A DNA stretch of 64,000 bases from Helicobacter pullorum NCTC 12824 (GTDB lineage Bacteria > Campylobacterota > Campylobacteria > Campylobacterales > Helicobacteraceae): contig NZ_JAERIT010000001.1 in NCBI RefSeq assembly GCF_017979475.1, positions 124,001 through 188,000 on the forward strand, in the 5' to 3' direction. Under the pieces are notes generated by a model. That model worked only from the letters and a program-made list of their open reading frames with translations, was not told the DNA's origin and made no database searches. The translations under genes were made by a program, and so were the position numbers. Shown here piece after piece: positions 9,512-18,600 of the stretch (the first letter of the stretch is position 1; every line of letters starts with the position of its first letter).

Positions 9512-10072
9512 ATGAGTTTGCAAGAAATTTATAATCACACACAAGAGACAATGAATAAGAGCATTGAGGCAATGAAAAAAGAGTTTGGGACATTAAGAAG
9601 CGGTAAGGTTTCTGTGGCTATTTTGGACCATATTCGTATCGATTATTATGATACCCCAACACCTCTTAATCAAGTAGGTTCTGTGATTGCGCAAGATGCA
9701 AGCACGATTGTGATTACTCCTTGGGAAAAGAATCTTTTAAAAGAGATTGAAAGGGCTATACAAGAAGCTAATATTGGTGTGAATCCTAATAATGATGGTG
9801 AGGCTATCAAGCTTTTTTTCCCACCTATGACAAGTGAGCAACGCAAAGAAATTGCCAAAGAGGCAAAAAATATTGGAGAAAAGGCAAAAATCGCTATTAG
9901 AAATATTCGCAAAGATTCAAATGATAAAGTTAAAAAACTTGAAAAAGATAAAACTATTAGCGAAGATGAATCCAAAAAAGCACAAGATGAGATTCAGAAA
10001 TTTACTGATAATGCGGTGAAAAAGATTGATGAGCTTGTAAAGCACAAAGAAGAGGAATTGCTTAAAATCTAA
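9512..10072 (+). CDS. frr: Frr, ribosome recycling factor
   Basis: The 186-residue protein is a full-length ribosome recycling factor, which with EF-G splits the post-termination ribosome. It has the conserved [12 protein letters not shown] segment near the N-terminus, the [16 protein letters not shown]-like region, GVNPNNDGE and the long basic C-terminal helix. Two ATG codons adjoin; the second (9512) lies five bases after AAGGA and is preferred over 9509, which is only two bases away. Confidence 0.96.
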   Translation: MSLQEIYNHTQETMNKSIEAMKKEFGTLRSGKVSVAILDHIRIDYYDTPTPLNQVGSVIAQDASTIVITPWEKNLLKEIERAIQEANIGVNPNNDGEAIKLFFPPMTSEQRKEIAKEAKNIGEKAKIAIRNIRKDSNDKVKKLEKDKTISEDESKKAQDEIQKFTDNAVKKIDELVKHKEEELLKI

Positions 10073-10083
10073 AAGGAATCATC

Positions 10084-10695
10084 ATGGATATTATGCAAAT
10101 TTATAAAAATGCAAACGCTCTTTTAGAAGGGCATTTTTTGCTTAGTAGTGGAAAGCATTCGCCCTTTTATTTGCAATCTGCAAAAGTTCTTGAAAATCCA
10201 AAAATAGCAGAAGAATTGGCAAGGGCATTAGCAGAGATTATTCGTGATTGTGGAGTGCAAATTGATTGTGTTTGTTCTCCAGCACTTGGTGGAATATTGG
10301 CTGGATATGAGCTTGCAAGGGCACTTGGAGTGAGATTTATCTTTACTGAACGCGTCAATGGCGCAATGACTTTGCGTAGAGGATTTGAGGTAAGTGAGGG
10401 TGAAAAAATACTTGTTTGTGAAGATATTATCACCACAGGCGGTTCTGCAATGGAAGCAGCTAAAGAAGTCCAAAAGCTTGGTGCAAAAGTCGTAGCTTAT
10501 GCAGCCCTTGCAAATCGTGGAATCTGCAATCGCTATAAAAGCCCAAATTCTTTTGATGCAACAGAATGCAAGTTGGATTGCAATCTTCCACTTTTTGCCT
10601 TAGAGGATTTTGTATTTGAGACTTATACGCCAGAAAATTGTCCATTATGCAAACAAGGCAGTGTTGCCATTAAGCCCGGAAGTCGCGGTAATTAG
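10084..10695 (+). CDS. pyrE: PyrE, orotate phosphoribosyltransferase
   Basis: The 203-residue cytoplasmic enzyme makes orotidine monophosphate from orotate and PRPP in pyrimidine synthesis. The PRPP-binding signature is [15 protein letters not shown] at about residues 117-131, and the N-terminus has the [14 protein letters not shown] substrate loop. A cysteine pair near the C-terminus (CPLC) is an unusual detail shared with the long bacterial type. It starts 11 bases after frr. Confidence 0.95.
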   Translation: MDIMQIYKNANALLEGHFLLSSGKHSPFYLQSAKVLENPKIAEELARALAEIIRDCGVQIDCVCSPALGGILAGYELARALGVRFIFTERVNGAMTLRRGFEVSEGEKILVCEDIITTGGSAMEAAKEVQKLGAKVVAYAALANRGICNRYKSPNSFDATECKLDCNLPLFALEDFVFETYTPENCPLCKQGSVAIKPGSRGN

Positions 10696-10703
10696 AGTTT
10701 TTA

Positions 10704-11180
10704 ATGTCAAAACAATGGAGAAAGTTAAAAAAGCAGGGTTTCTCCAAAACTTCCATAGAATCTAATCTCACAAATAAAACCGAGATTCTTGCTACTTTTT
10801 GGGAAAGAGGCAAAGCACAAGTGATTGATACTTTTATGATTTATTTGCCACTTTTGTATTTTCTTACTTATGTTGTTATTGGTAGTGCTCAAGGTTTTAG
10901 GGAATCTCAATGGGGACCTTTGATTGCTGTTTTGATTTATGGAGTTATTGTTGCTTTATTGATGGCGACAAAAGGGCAGACTCCGGGCAAGAAAGCTTAT
11001 GATTTGTGGGTTAGGCGTAATGAGAATCAGCCCATTGGATTTTTCTTTTCTTTGCTGCGGTTTTTTCTATTTTTGTTTTCAGGTTTTACTCTCGTGGGAC
11101 TTTTAATGCCTTTGTGGAGAAAAGATAAAAAAGCATTGCATGATTTAATTCTTAAAACTTCAGTTTATAAAAAAGGTTAA
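10704..11180 (+). CDS. RDD-family membrane protein
   Basis: The 158-residue protein has a basic N-terminus and three or four hydrophobic segments (about 45-65, 73-90, 115-140). AQVIDTFMI fits the Arg-Asp-Asp-type first helix of RDD proteins, and the TKGQTPGKKAYDLWVRR stretch is the family's conserved loop. Function is unknown; some RDD proteins take part in ion exchange. It closes the secG-frr-pyrE unit, 8 bases after pyrE, as in H. pylori. Confidence 0.8.
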   Translation: MSKQWRKLKKQGFSKTSIESNLTNKTEILATFWERGKAQVIDTFMIYLPLLYFLTYVVIGSAQGFRESQWGPLIAVLIYGVIVALLMATKGQTPGKKAYDLWVRRNENQPIGFFFSLLRFFLFLFSGFTLVGLLMPLWRKDKKALHDLILKTSVYKKG

Positions 11181-11213
11181 TTTTTTATTAAAATTAGTTT
11201 TGGCATAATTATA

Positions 11214-11219
11214 GACTTT
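11214..11219 (+). promoter_or_regulatory. Predicted -10 box for atpB
   Basis: CATAAT in the context TTTTGGCATAATTATAGAC, 23 bases before atpB. Weak on its own but suitably placed in a 62-base gap. Confidence 0.35.
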
Positions 11220-11242
11220 ATAAAAATATGGGGAGTTAGTTT

Positions 11243-11923
11243 ATGAATTCTATTTTTACATTTGCAGGGTTAATTAGCCATGACCATGATTTTATTATCG
11301 CATTTCATGTTATTTTGGTGGCTATTATTGCAGTTATTTTAGCCAAACTTGCCACTTCAAAAATGCAAGTTGTGCCAGGTGCAGTGCAAAATGTTTTTGA
11401 AGCATTTTTGGGTGGGGTTATTTTTATGGCAAAAGATGTAATTGGAGAAGAAAAAGCACGTCAATACTTGCCACTTACCGCAACACTTGCTTTTTTTGTT
11501 TTTTTGGCAAATGCAATTGGTATTATTCCGGGCTTTGAAGCGCCTTCTTCAAGTCTTAGTTTCACTCTTACTTTGGCATTGGTAGTATTTGTATATTATA
11601 ATTTTGAAGGAATCCGCACCTTTGGTGTTGTCAAATATTTTGCACATTTTGCAGGACCGGTTAAGGCTTTGGCGCCTTTGATGTTCCCTATCGAAATTAT
11701 TTCTCATTGTTCGCGTGTAGTTTCACTCTCTTTCCGTCTTTTTGGAAATATTAAGGGTGATGATATGTTTTTGCTTGTTATGCTTATGCTTGCTCCTTGG
11801 GTTGCTCCTCTTCCTGCATTTTTAATCTTGACTTTTATGGCATTTTTACAAGCTTTTATTTTTATGATTTTGACTTATGTTTTTTTAGCGGGTGCAGTTT
11901 TGGCTAGTGAGGAAGCACATTAA
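11243..11923 (+). CDS. atpB: AtpB, F1Fo ATP synthase subunit a
   Basis: Membrane protein of 226 residues with five or six hydrophobic helices that forms the proton half-channels next to the c-ring. The helix [14 protein letters not shown] (about 158-171) carries the essential Arg, and the C-terminal helix [18 protein letters not shown] matches subunit a. As in other epsilonproteobacteria it is separate from the F1 genes; atpE lies 6 kb downstream in this window. Confidence 0.95.
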   Translation: MNSIFTFAGLISHDHDFIIAFHVILVAIIAVILAKLATSKMQVVPGAVQNVFEAFLGGVIFMAKDVIGEEKARQYLPLTATLAFFVFLANAIGIIPGFEAPSSSLSFTLTLALVVFVYYNFEGIRTFGVVKYFAHFAGPVKALAPLMFPIEIISHCSRVVSLSFRLFGNIKGDDMFLLVMLMLAPWVAPLPAFLILTFMAFLQAFIFMILTYVFLAGAVLASEEAH

Positions 11924-12473
11924 AGCTTACCTCATTACCGATTCAAAACTTTATCCAACCTCTCCTAGAGAATTTCAGAATTTTTATCAAAGGATTTTGG
12001 ATTCTCATCAAATTGATTTTGCCTGCTATCGTGATAAACAGAATGTTTTTAATCCAAGCCTACTTGAAGTTTTTTTGAAGCTTAATCAATACTGCAAGAT
12101 TCCAAGTTTGGTGAATTCTAATTTGGCAATCGCATTGAAATTTGGTTTTGATGGTTTGCATTGCAATGGTATGCAAATGCAACAAATTGCAGAAGCAAAG
12201 AAAAAGATTCCTTTGGTGTTTTATAGTGCGCATAGTTCTGAGGAAATTTTGCAAGCTGATTTAGAGGGTGCAAATGGCATAACTATTAGTCCGATTTTTA
12301 AAACACGAAATAAAGGACAGCCTTTGGGAATTGATTTTTTGGAGAAGTTGAATCCAAAAAATTATCAAGCAGAAATTTTTGCACTTGGAGGGATCATTGG
12401 GGCAAAAGAAGTTGAGGCAATTTCTAAAACTTCTATCAAAAATTTTGCCTCAATTCGTTATTTTCTTTCTTAA
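11907..12473 (+). CDS. Thiamine-phosphate synthase/TenI-like protein
   Basis: The frame has [10 protein letters not shown] near its start, ACYRDKQ at about residue 40, a short GFDGLHCNG strand, and near the end [18 protein letters not shown] followed by ALGGI, all in the positions expected for the TMP-synthase/TenI barrel. At about 190 residues it is slightly shorter than ThiE. The usual glycines and the pyrimidine-binding residues are only partly conserved, so it could be a divergent ThiE, a TenI-type enzyme or a degraded copy. The start is unclear: GTG 11907 or GTG 11892, both inside atpB; the natural N-terminus by homology would fall near 11919. It ends three bases from the convergent leuB stop. 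Confidence 0.65.
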   Translation: MRKHIKAYLITDSKLYPTSPREFQNFYQRILDSHQIDFACYRDKQNVFNPSLLEVFLKLNQYCKIPSLVNSNLAIALKFGFDGLHCNGMQMQQIAEAKKKIPLVFYSAHSSEEILQADLEGANGITISPIFKTRNKGQPLGIDFLEKLNPKNYQAEIFALGGIIGAKEVEAISKTSIKNFASIRYFLS

Positions 12474-12476
12474 GAT

Positions 12477-13538
12477 TTAGATGTTTTGAGCAATAATACT
12501 TCCCATTTGTTCTGTGGAGCAAATTTCTTTTGCTCCAAAGTTTGCAATATCTTTTGTGCGATAGCCCTTTTTGAGTGTGGTTTCTATGGCATTATCAATG
12601 GCGTTTGCAGCGTCAATTTCCCCTAGTGAGTAACGCAAAAGCATACTAGCACTTGCAATGGTTGCAATAGGGTTTGCAATTCCCATTCCCGCAATATCTG
12701 GAGCACTTCCATGGATTGGTTCATATACTGCTGCTTTGCCACCAATAGAAGCTGATGGCAATAAACCAATAGAGCCACTAAGCATACTTGCCTCATCGCT
12801 CAAAATATCCCCAAAAAGATTCCCCGTTAAAATTACATCAAATTGTTTGGGGTAGCGAATAAGTTGCATAGCAGCATTATCTACATACATATGGCTTAGT
12901 TCCACATCGGGATATTCTTTTGCCACTTCACTTACCACTTCACGCCATAATTGACTAACATCAAGCACATTTGCCTTATCCACCGAACAAACTTTTTTAT
13001 TGCGTTTTTGAGCAGCTTTGAATGCAGTATGTGCGATTCTCTCTACTTCGCTGACGCTATAAACCATAGTATTAAAACCGCGTTCTTTGTCGCGTCCTTT
13101 GGGTGTGCCAAAATAGATTCCGCCGATTAATTCACGCACGACTAAAATATCCACTCCGCTTACAATTTCGGGCTTTAATGTGCTTGCTTCAATGAGTTCA
13201 TCATAAACTTTTGCAGGGCGGAGATTTGCAAAAACCTCCAAAGATTTTCTAAGACGCAATAATCCACTTTCTGGACGCAAATCCCTAGGGAGATTGTCCC
13301 ATTTTTCTCCCCCAATAGCACCAAAGAGTGTCGCATCTGCCTTTAGGCAGCCTTCAATTGTTTCGTTGGGTAAAGGATTGCCGGTTAGATCATAAGCGAT
13401 TCCGCCCATTAAGTAATCCTCAAAATCTAGTCTAAAACTAAATTTTTCTCCAACTACTTTTAAAACCTTGACGGCTTCATTGATGATTTCAGGACCGATT
13501 CCATCGCCTTTGATAACGGCAATTTTATAATTTTTCAT
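12477..13538 (-). CDS. leuB: LeuB, 3-isopropylmalate dehydrogenase
   Basis: The 353-residue NAD-dependent enzyme oxidises 3-isopropylmalate in leucine synthesis. It has GDGIGPEI near the N-terminus, the substrate-binding [12 protein letters not shown] segment, the IYFGTPKG loop and the [14 protein letters not shown] signature. The start ATG at 13538 is chosen because AAGGAAA precedes it by six bases; the open frame continues nine codons further. It overlaps the end of leuD by 14 bases, so the two are co-translated. Confidence 0.95.
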   Translation of the reverse strand: MKNYKIAVIKGDGIGPEIINEAVKVLKVVGEKFSFRLDFEDYLMGGIAYDLTGNPLPNETIEGCLKADATLFGAIGGEKWDNLPRDLRPESGLLRLRKSLEVFANLRPAKVYDELIEASTLKPEIVSGVDILVVRELIGGIYFGTPKGRDKERGFNTMVYSVSEVERIAHTAFKAAQKRNKKVCSVDKANVLDVSQLWREVVSEVAKEYPDVELSHMYVDNAAMQLIRYPKQFDVILTGNLFGDILSDEASMLSGSIGLLPSASIGGKAAVYEPIHGSAPDIAGMGIANPIATIASASMLLRYSLGEIDAANAIDNAIETTLKKGYRTKDIANFGAKEICSTEQMGSIIAQNI

Positions 13539-14025
13539 TTTGGTTTCCTTTTTGGGTTTTTGCATAAGGGATTAATCCCCCGCATTCAAGAAGTTCAAGC
13601 ATAAAAGGCGGGATAGGCGTGAAGTGATATTGTGTTTTTTGTGTTTGGTTGTGAATGATTCCGGCTTTTAAATCAATTTCTAAAACATCACCTTCGTTAA
13701 TTAAATCGGTTTCTTTGATTTCTAAAATCGGTAATCCCGTGTTAAAAGCATTGCGATAAAAGATTCTAGCATAGCTTTTTGCAATTACCGCTGCAATTCC
13801 AGCTGCTTTTATGGCAACTGGTGCATGTTCCCTACTTGAACCACAACCAAAATTTTCTCCAGCTACAATAATATCTCCTTTGGAGATTTCTTGTGTGAAG
13901 TTTGCCCTTGCATCTTCCATTAAATGTGAGGCGAGAAATTTTTCATCACTAGTGTTTAAATAACGCGCAGCAATAATCAAATCTGTATCAATATTATCTC
14001 CAAATTTCCAAGCTTTTCCTTGCAT
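13525..14025 (-). CDS. leuD: LeuD, 3-isopropylmalate dehydratase small subunit
   Basis: The 166-residue protein is the swivelling small subunit of isopropylmalate isomerase. [14 protein letters not shown], the [14 protein letters not shown] loop and NAFNTGLPI are the family landmarks. It needs the iron-sulphur large subunit LeuC, which is not encoded in this window. AAGGAG precedes the ATG. Gene order here is small unknown gene, leuD, leuB. Confidence 0.95.
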   Translation of the reverse strand: MQGKAWKFGDNIDTDLIIAARYLNTSDEKFLASHLMEDARANFTQEISKGDIIVAGENFGCGSSREHAPVAIKAAGIAAVIAKSYARIFYRNAFNTGLPILEIKETDLINEGDVLEIDLKAGIIHNQTQKTQYHFTPIPPFMLELLECGGLIPYAKTQKGNQNEKL

Positions 14026-14034
14026 TTTTGCTCC

Positions 14035-14253
14035 TTAATCTTGATAAATTTCTAGTTTTGAGCCATTCCAATACCAATCTTTTGATAAGAGTTTCTTTTT
14101 GGCTTCTTGTGGAATGTTTTTAAAAAAGATTCTTTGTGGCTCAATCTCATTGGTTTTAAGAGCGTGTTCAATACTCAAAAAAAGTGTTTCTAGCGAAGAA
14201 ACTTTGACATTTTGCACAAGAATCTCCCCATTTTCTTGATTAATGATAGTCAT
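14035..14253 (-). CDS. Small protein of unknown function upstream of leuD
   Basis: A 72-residue frame of mixed charge with no membrane segment or signal peptide. It lies nine bases upstream of leuD in the same direction, with leuD's ribosome site in the gap, so it is probably the first gene of a unit with leuD and leuB. The codon pattern looks like the neighbours. I do not recognise the family. Upstream is the divergent mod promoter region. Confidence 0.6.
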   Translation of the reverse strand: MTIINQENGEILVQNVKVSSLETLFLSIEHALKTNEIEPQRIFFKNIPQEAKKKLLSKDWYWNGSKLEIYQD

Positions 14254-14339
14254 TTTTGGAATTCCTTAAATTTTAAGATTTTAAAAATGTTATAAAAATT
14301 ATAACAAAGCTAGCTTAAAACTTGAAAATATTTCTATTA

Positions 14340-14372
14340 TTGACAATCGTAATATATTAAAATATAATACGA
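14340..14372 (+). promoter_or_regulatory. mod operon promoter (TTGACA-N17-TATAAT) overlapped by a ModE-like operator
   Basis: TTGACA at 14340-14345 and TATAAT at 14363-14368 are separated by exactly 17 bases, a perfect sigma-70 promoter, uncommon in this group where -35 boxes are usually poor. A 26-base near-palindrome at 14347-14372 (TCGTAATAT...ATAATACGA, 11 of 13 pairs matched) covers the spacer and -10. Its CG-TAATAT half-sites resemble the ModE box of proteobacteria. ModE, encoded directly downstream, is inferred to repress the operon when molybdate is bound. Confidence 0.75.
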
Positions 14373-14423
14373 GACAAAAGATTGCTTTTAGTAGAAATTT
14401 AATGATTGTAGGATGCTTGATTG

Positions 14424-15212
14424 ATGGAAGTGCAAGGTCGTATTTGGATTAAGGAAAATAATAAAAATTTCTTAGGGCATGGAAAAGTAGAGCTTTTGGA
14501 GAGAATCGCAGAGAGTGGCTCTATTGCTAAAGCTGCAAGAGAGATGAAAATGAGCTATAAAGCAGCATGGGATAGCATTGATATGATGAATAAAATATCT
14601 CAACAACCTTTGGTGCTTAGGGCGACAGGAGGGAAAGGAGGGGGAGGCACTCAAATCACAGAAAAAGGCAGGGAAGCTATTAAAATTTTTCGAGAAATGG
14701 AAGAAATACAAGAAAGGCTTCTCAAACTTTTTGAAGTGGATTTAAAAGAATGGGATAATGTAACAAAAAATACAATTTTTGGGAGGCAATTTATACTAAA
14801 GACAAGTGCTAGAAATCAGTTATTAGGTGAGATAGTTGCTATTAAAGAAGGGAAGGTTAATGCAGAGGTAACTTTGCAGATAAGTCAAGATTTGCAAATT
14901 GTTAGCATTATTACTTTGCAATCCCTAAAAGAAATGGGTTTAGCATTGGGGATGCAGGTTTATGCTTTGGTAAAAGCAAGTTGGATTGTTATTTTTACGC
15001 AAAAACCTTCTGAGAATTCTCTGCAAAATTGTATGTGTGGAGAAATCAGGGCGATTTCTGATGGTGCAGTAAATTGCGGGATTACTATCCAAAGTGGCGA
15101 GATTGAATTTGGGGCAGTGATTACAGAAGATTCTAAAAACAATCTTGCTTTGGAAGTTGGGCAGAAAGTGTGGTTTGGTTTTAAAGCAAATGATGTAATT
15201 TTGGGAATATAA
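14424..15212 (+). CDS. modE: ModE, molybdate-responsive transcriptional regulator
   Basis: The 262-residue protein has the classic ModE layout: an N-terminal winged helix-turn-helix (about 20-85; SIAKAAREMKMSYKAAWDSI and the GGKGGGG wing) and two Mop/TOBE domains (about 120-190 and 196-262; TSARNQL and EIRAISDGAVN) that bind oxyanion and join the dimer. It senses molybdate or tungstate and controls mod genes. ATG 14424 is chosen; a TTG at 14421 sits at a better distance from AGGA and cannot be excluded. It leads modA-mop-modB-modC. Confidence 0.93.
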   Translation: MEVQGRIWIKENNKNFLGHGKVELLERIAESGSIAKAAREMKMSYKAAWDSIDMMNKISQQPLVLRATGGKGGGGTQITEKGREAIKIFREMEEIQERLLKLFEVDLKEWDNVTKNTIFGRQFILKTSARNQLLGEIVAIKEGKVNAEVTLQISQDLQIVSIITLQSLKEMGLALGMQVYALVKASWIVIFTQKPSENSLQNCMCGEIRAISDGAVNCGITIQSGEIEFGAVITEDSKNNLALEVGQKVWFGFKANDVILGI

Positions 15213-15224
15213 AAGAAGAATAAA

Positions 15225-15980
15225 ATGTTACATAAAGTTATTTTTTTGGTTTTTTGCCTTGTTGGATTTACTTCAAGTGTTTATGCAGAACAAATTCGTG
15301 TTTTAGGGGCGGCGTCTTTAAAATATGTTTTAGAGGAAATTAAAAATGATTTTTTAAAAGATCGCAAAAATGATGAGATTGAAATTTCATATATTTCTAG
15401 TGGCAAAGCTTATGCGCAAATCAAAAATGGCGCACCAGTGCATTTATTTGTCGCTGCTGATGTAAGCTATCCTGCAAAGCTTTATGCAGATAAACTTGCA
15501 CCACAAAAAGAAGAGATTTATGCAAAAGGCAAACTTGTATTGTGGAGTAATAATGCGGATTTTAAAGTTACAGATTTTAAAGATATTTTAAATCCAAAGA
15601 TTCAACATATTTCAATCCCAAATCCAAAAGTCGCCCCTTATGGTCGTGCAAGTATTGAAGCTTTGGAAGCTACAAAGATGTTAGAAAAAGTTCAAGAGAA
15701 ATTTGTAATAGGTGAAAGCATTGGAGGGGCAACTACCTATGTAGAATCCAAAAATGCTGAAGTTGGTTTTACTGCTTTATCAATGTTGGGTAAAAATGGT
15801 ATTGATACGCCAACAATGAGTTTTGTTGCAATTGATGAGAAGCTTTATAAGCCTATTGAACAAGCTCTTATTATCACAAACTATGGCAAAGATTCTAAAC
15901 TTGCTCAAGAGTTTAAAGACTATATTTTGGGTCAAAAAGGCAAAGAAAAATTTATTCAATTTGGTTATAGTGTTGAATAA
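15225..15980 (+). CDS. modA: ModA, periplasmic molybdate-binding protein
   Basis: The 251-residue protein has a clear signal peptide ending in VYAEQ near residue 22, then VLGAASLKYVLEEI, SYISSGKAYAQIKNG and HLFVAADVSYPAKL, the oxyanion-binding segments of the ModA family, with GESIGGATTYVESKNAEVGF near residue 165. It delivers molybdate to ModB. It starts 12 bases after modE. The next gene begins inside its last codons. Confidence 0.94.
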   Translation: MLHKVIFLVFCLVGFTSSVYAEQIRVLGAASLKYVLEEIKNDFLKDRKNDEIEISYISSGKAYAQIKNGAPVHLFVAADVSYPAKLYADKLAPQKEEIYAKGKLVLWSNNADFKVTDFKDILNPKIQHISIPNPKVAPYGRASIEALEATKMLEKVQEKFVIGESIGGATTYVESKNAEVGFTALSMLGKNGIDTPTMSFVAIDEKLYKPIEQALIITNYGKDSKLAQEFKDYILGQKGKEKFIQFGYSVE

Positions 15981-16368
15981 TTTTGTAGGAATCTTGAAGC
16001 AAATTCAATCCTATAATGGAATTTCTCGATTAACCATAGAAATAGGAGATGAGACTATTTCGGTTTTGCTGGTAGAAGAGTTGAGTTTGGAGTTTATAGG
16101 GCAGAATCTAGAATTGTGCTTCAAAGAGACAAATGTATTGGTTGCACTTAGGATAGAAGGGGTGGGAAATTCCTTTTGTTCTAAGATTGTAGAAATACAA
16201 GAAGATGAGCTTTTTGCGCGCATCATCTTAGAATCTCATTTGGCAAAAAATGGAAATATCAGTGCACTTGTAAGTTTGGATTTTATTAATCAAAACGCTT
16301 TAAAAGTTGGCAGTGAAGTGTTTTGGCATATTTCAGAAAATGAAATTATGTTGCTAGGAGTGGGTTGA
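15973..16368 (+). CDS. Mop/TOBE-domain protein between modA and modB
   Basis: About 131 residues, with two short beta-rich halves (QSYNGISRLTIEIG and SKIVEIQEDELFARIIL) that look like paired TOBE/Mop domains without a DNA-binding part. The start is uncertain: TTG 15973, overlapping modA, or TTG 15994. The stop overlaps the modB ATG. A gene of this kind occupies the same position in Campylobacter jejuni mod operons. It may store or hand over molybdate, or modulate ModE; this is inference from position and domains. Confidence 0.75.
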   Translation: MNNFVGILKQIQSYNGISRLTIEIGDETISVLLVEELSLEFIGQNLELCFKETNVLVALRIEGVGNSFCSKIVEIQEDELFARIILESHLAKNGNISALVSLDFINQNALKVGSEVFWHISENEIMLLGVG

Positions 16369-17027
16369 TGGATTTTGTTCAGACAATGCTTCTAACTTTC
16401 AAAGTTTCTATTTTGACTACTTTTTTGCTTTTATTAATTGCCATACCCTTGGGTTATTTTTTGGCGTTTAGTAAAAGCAAAATTGTACCGTTTTTGGAGA
16501 CAATTGTTTCTATGCCTTTGGTGTTGCCACCGAGTGTTTTGGGATTTTATTTGTTGATTGCTTTTAGCCCACAAAATATATTTGGCAAGTTTTTGCTAGA
16601 GACTTTTGGACTTAAACTTGTTTTTAGTTTTGAGGGGTTGATTGTTGCTTCAGTAATTTTTAGTTTGCCATTTATGGTAAATCCGATTCAAGCTGGTTTT
16701 AGGAGCATTCCAAAATCTATTTTTGAAGCGGCTTTAACTTTGGGCAAAGGTCCTTTGGAGATTTTATGGCGTATTTTGCTGCCAAATATCAAACATTCTG
16801 TTTTAATAGGAATTATTATGGCTTTTGCACATACTATTGGTGAGTTTGGAGTAGTGATGATGATTGGCGGAAATATCGCAGGAGAAACAAGGGTGGCAAG
16901 TATTGCGATTTATGATGAGGTAGAATCTTTGAATTACGCATTAGCGCATCAATACGCCTTAATCCTTTTTATCATTACTTTTTGTATTTTGCTTTTAACT
17001 TTTTATCTTAACAAAAAGTCTGCTTAA
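16368..17027 (+). CDS. modB: ModB, molybdate ABC transporter permease
   Basis: Inner-membrane permease of 219 residues with about five hydrophobic helices. The cytoplasmic EAA loop reads EAALTLGKGPLEILWRILLPN (from about residue 122), where the ATPase docks, and PLVLPPSVLGFYLL is typical of ModB/CysT permeases. The ATG overlaps the previous stop. It pairs with ModA and ModC. Confidence 0.95.
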   Translation: MDFVQTMLLTFKVSILTTFLLLLIAIPLGYFLAFSKSKIVPFLETIVSMPLVLPPSVLGFYLLIAFSPQNIFGKFLLETFGLKLVFSFEGLIVASVIFSLPFMVNPIQAGFRSIPKSIFEAALTLGKGPLEILWRILLPNIKHSVLIGIIMAFAHTIGEFGVVMMIGGNIAGETRVASIAIYDEVESLNYALAHQYALILFIITFCILLLTFYLNKKSA

Positions 17028-17900
17028 ATGATTTATCTGGATTTTCAAAAAAAGCTTTATAGCACTCAAGGTGAAGTGTTGTTAAAAGTGCAATGTAGTT
17101 TAAAAATGCGTGAGCTAATTACGCTTTTTGGCAAAAGTGGTGCAGGCAAAACAACAATTCTTAGGATTTTAGCTGGGCTTACTACGCCTGATTTTGGAAT
17201 TATCAAAGTGCAAGATTCTATTTGGTTTAGCTCCAAAGATAAAATTAATATCCCCCCTCAAAAAAGGGAGATTGGTTTTGTATTTCAAGATTATGCACTT
17301 TTTCCTAATATGAGCATTGAAGAGAATCTTCTCTGTGCTTTGCCAAAAAGAGGGGATAAGAAGCATATAGAGGAATTGCTTGAGATTGTAGAATTGCAAA
17401 ACTTTAGGAAAGTTAAGCCAAGTATGTTGAGTGGTGGGCAACAACAAAGAGTGGCTTTGATAAGGGCGTTGGTGCGGAATCCTAAGATTTTGCTTTTAGA
17501 TGAGCCTTTTTCTGCGTTGGATGCTTCTATGTCCCAAAGATTGCAAGAAGAGCTTTTGAAGATTCATCAAAAGTTTGAATTAACAACTTTTTTTGTAAGT
17601 CACAATTTAGCCGATGTATTTTATCTTTCGCAATATGTTTTGCATTTGAATAATGGGGTGGTAGATAAACAAGGAACGCCTAGTGAAGTTTTTTTGAAAG
17701 ATTTGCCTAGTGGCAAATTTCGTCAAAGTGGGACAATAGTGGAAATCTCTATGAATGGTTTGGTGGCTATTGTGCGTGTTTTGGTGGGGAATTGGAGCAT
17801 AGAAGTCGTGGTTTCTAAAAGTGAAGGGGAGAATTTGAAAGTCGGTGATTTGGTGCTTGTAAGCTCCAAAGCGTGGAATCCTATTATTGTGAAATTATAA
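17028..17900 (+). CDS. modC: ModC, molybdate ABC transporter ATP-binding protein
   Basis: The 290-residue ATPase energises molybdate import. It has Walker A GKSGAGKTT (about 36-44), the Q-loop in FVFQDYALFP, the signature LSGGQQQRVALIRAL and Walker B ILLLDEPFSALD. After residue 230 there is a C-terminal TOBE-like domain, as in other ModC proteins, which may sense molybdate. It begins immediately after the modB stop and ends the operon. Confidence 0.95.
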   Translation: MIYLDFQKKLYSTQGEVLLKVQCSLKMRELITLFGKSGAGKTTILRILAGLTTPDFGIIKVQDSIWFSSKDKINIPPQKREIGFVFQDYALFPNMSIEENLLCALPKRGDKKHIEELLEIVELQNFRKVKPSMLSGGQQQRVALIRALVRNPKILLLDEPFSALDASMSQRLQEELLKIHQKFELTTFFVSHNLADVFYLSQYVLHLNNGVVDKQGTPSEVFLKDLPSGKFRQSGTIVEISMNGLVAIVRVLVGNWSIEVVVSKSEGENLKVGDLVLVSSKAWNPIIVKL

Positions 17901-18147
17901 GTTTTTAGTTTAAGTTAAGCGGTGCTAATCAATTGGGTGGTATAAAACTTTCAGCACTTAAAGCATGCAAAAATCAAGGTTAAGAGGTATTTTGTATTAA
18001 GAAAATTTTGAAAGATTTTATTGTAAATTAAAAAAATTAACATAGTTTTATTGAAAATTTAGCAAAAAGTGATAATAATTCAACCTCACAAAGTGATAAG
18101 TAGGGGACAGATCCGAACAGACTTTGAAAATTCATTAAGGAGATAAA

Positions 18148-18468
18148 ATGAAAAAAATTCTTTTGGCTTTTTTTGCATTAGCTAGCGTAGCATTTGCTGC
18201 TGAAGGTGCTGGAGAGATGTTGTTGTCTTATTCTGCTATTGCTGCTGGTATTGGACTAGGTATTGCTGCACTTGGTGGTGCTATCGGTATGGGAAGCACT
18301 GCTGCTGCAACAATTTCTGGTATGGCTAGAAATCCGGGAGTTGGCGGTAAATTGATGACAACAATGTTTATTGCATTAGCGATGATTGAAGCACAAGTTA
18401 TTTATACGCTTGTTGTGGCTTTGATTTTGCTTTATGCAAATCCATTCACAGGAATGCTAGGTTTATAA
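18148..18468 (+). CDS. atpE: AtpE, F1Fo ATP synthase subunit c
   Basis: The 106-residue proteolipid has an N-terminal signal-like segment ending in AFAAE, then two membrane helices: the glycine-rich ring-packing helix (GIGLGIAALGGAIGMG) and the outer helix with the ion-binding Glu in FIALAMIEAQVIYTL. The polar loop ARNPGV joins them. It stands alone, as in other epsilonproteobacteria, behind AAGGAG and followed by a hairpin and tRNA-Leu. The 247-base gap upstream contains a possible -10 (TGATAATAAT near 18070) and nothing else recognised. Confidence 0.96.
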   Translation: MKKILLAFFALASVAFAAEGAGEMLLSYSAIAAGIGLGIAALGGAIGMGSTAAATISGMARNPGVGGKLMTTMFIALAMIEAQVIYTLVVALILLYANPFTGMLGL

Positions 18469-18476
18469 TATCTTTT

Positions 18477-18497
18477 CGAGATTCTTCAAGAATCTCG
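18477..18497 (+). terminator. Hairpin after atpE, probable terminator or processing site
   Basis: CGAGATTC-TTCAA-GAATCTCG is a perfect 8-bp stem with a 5-base loop, 8 bases after the atpE stop. No long T-run follows, so it may be a weak terminator or an RNA processing signal before the tRNA. Confidence 0.55.
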
Positions 18498-18516
18498 GAA
18501 TTTCTTCGAAATTTAT

Positions 18517-18600
18517 GCGCTGGTGGTGGAATGGTAGACACACCATCTTGAGGGGGTGGCGGGGCGACCCGTGCGAGTTCAAGTCTCGCCCAGCGCACCA
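18517..18600 (+). tRNA. tRNA-Leu (anticodon GAG)
   Basis: An 84-base class II tRNA with acceptor stem GCGCTGG/CCAGCGC, D-arm GGTGGAATGG, anticodon stem CCATC/GGTGG around TTGAGGG, a variable arm, a GTTCAAG T-loop and encoded ACCA. The anticodon reads CUC and CUU codons. Confidence 0.96.
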
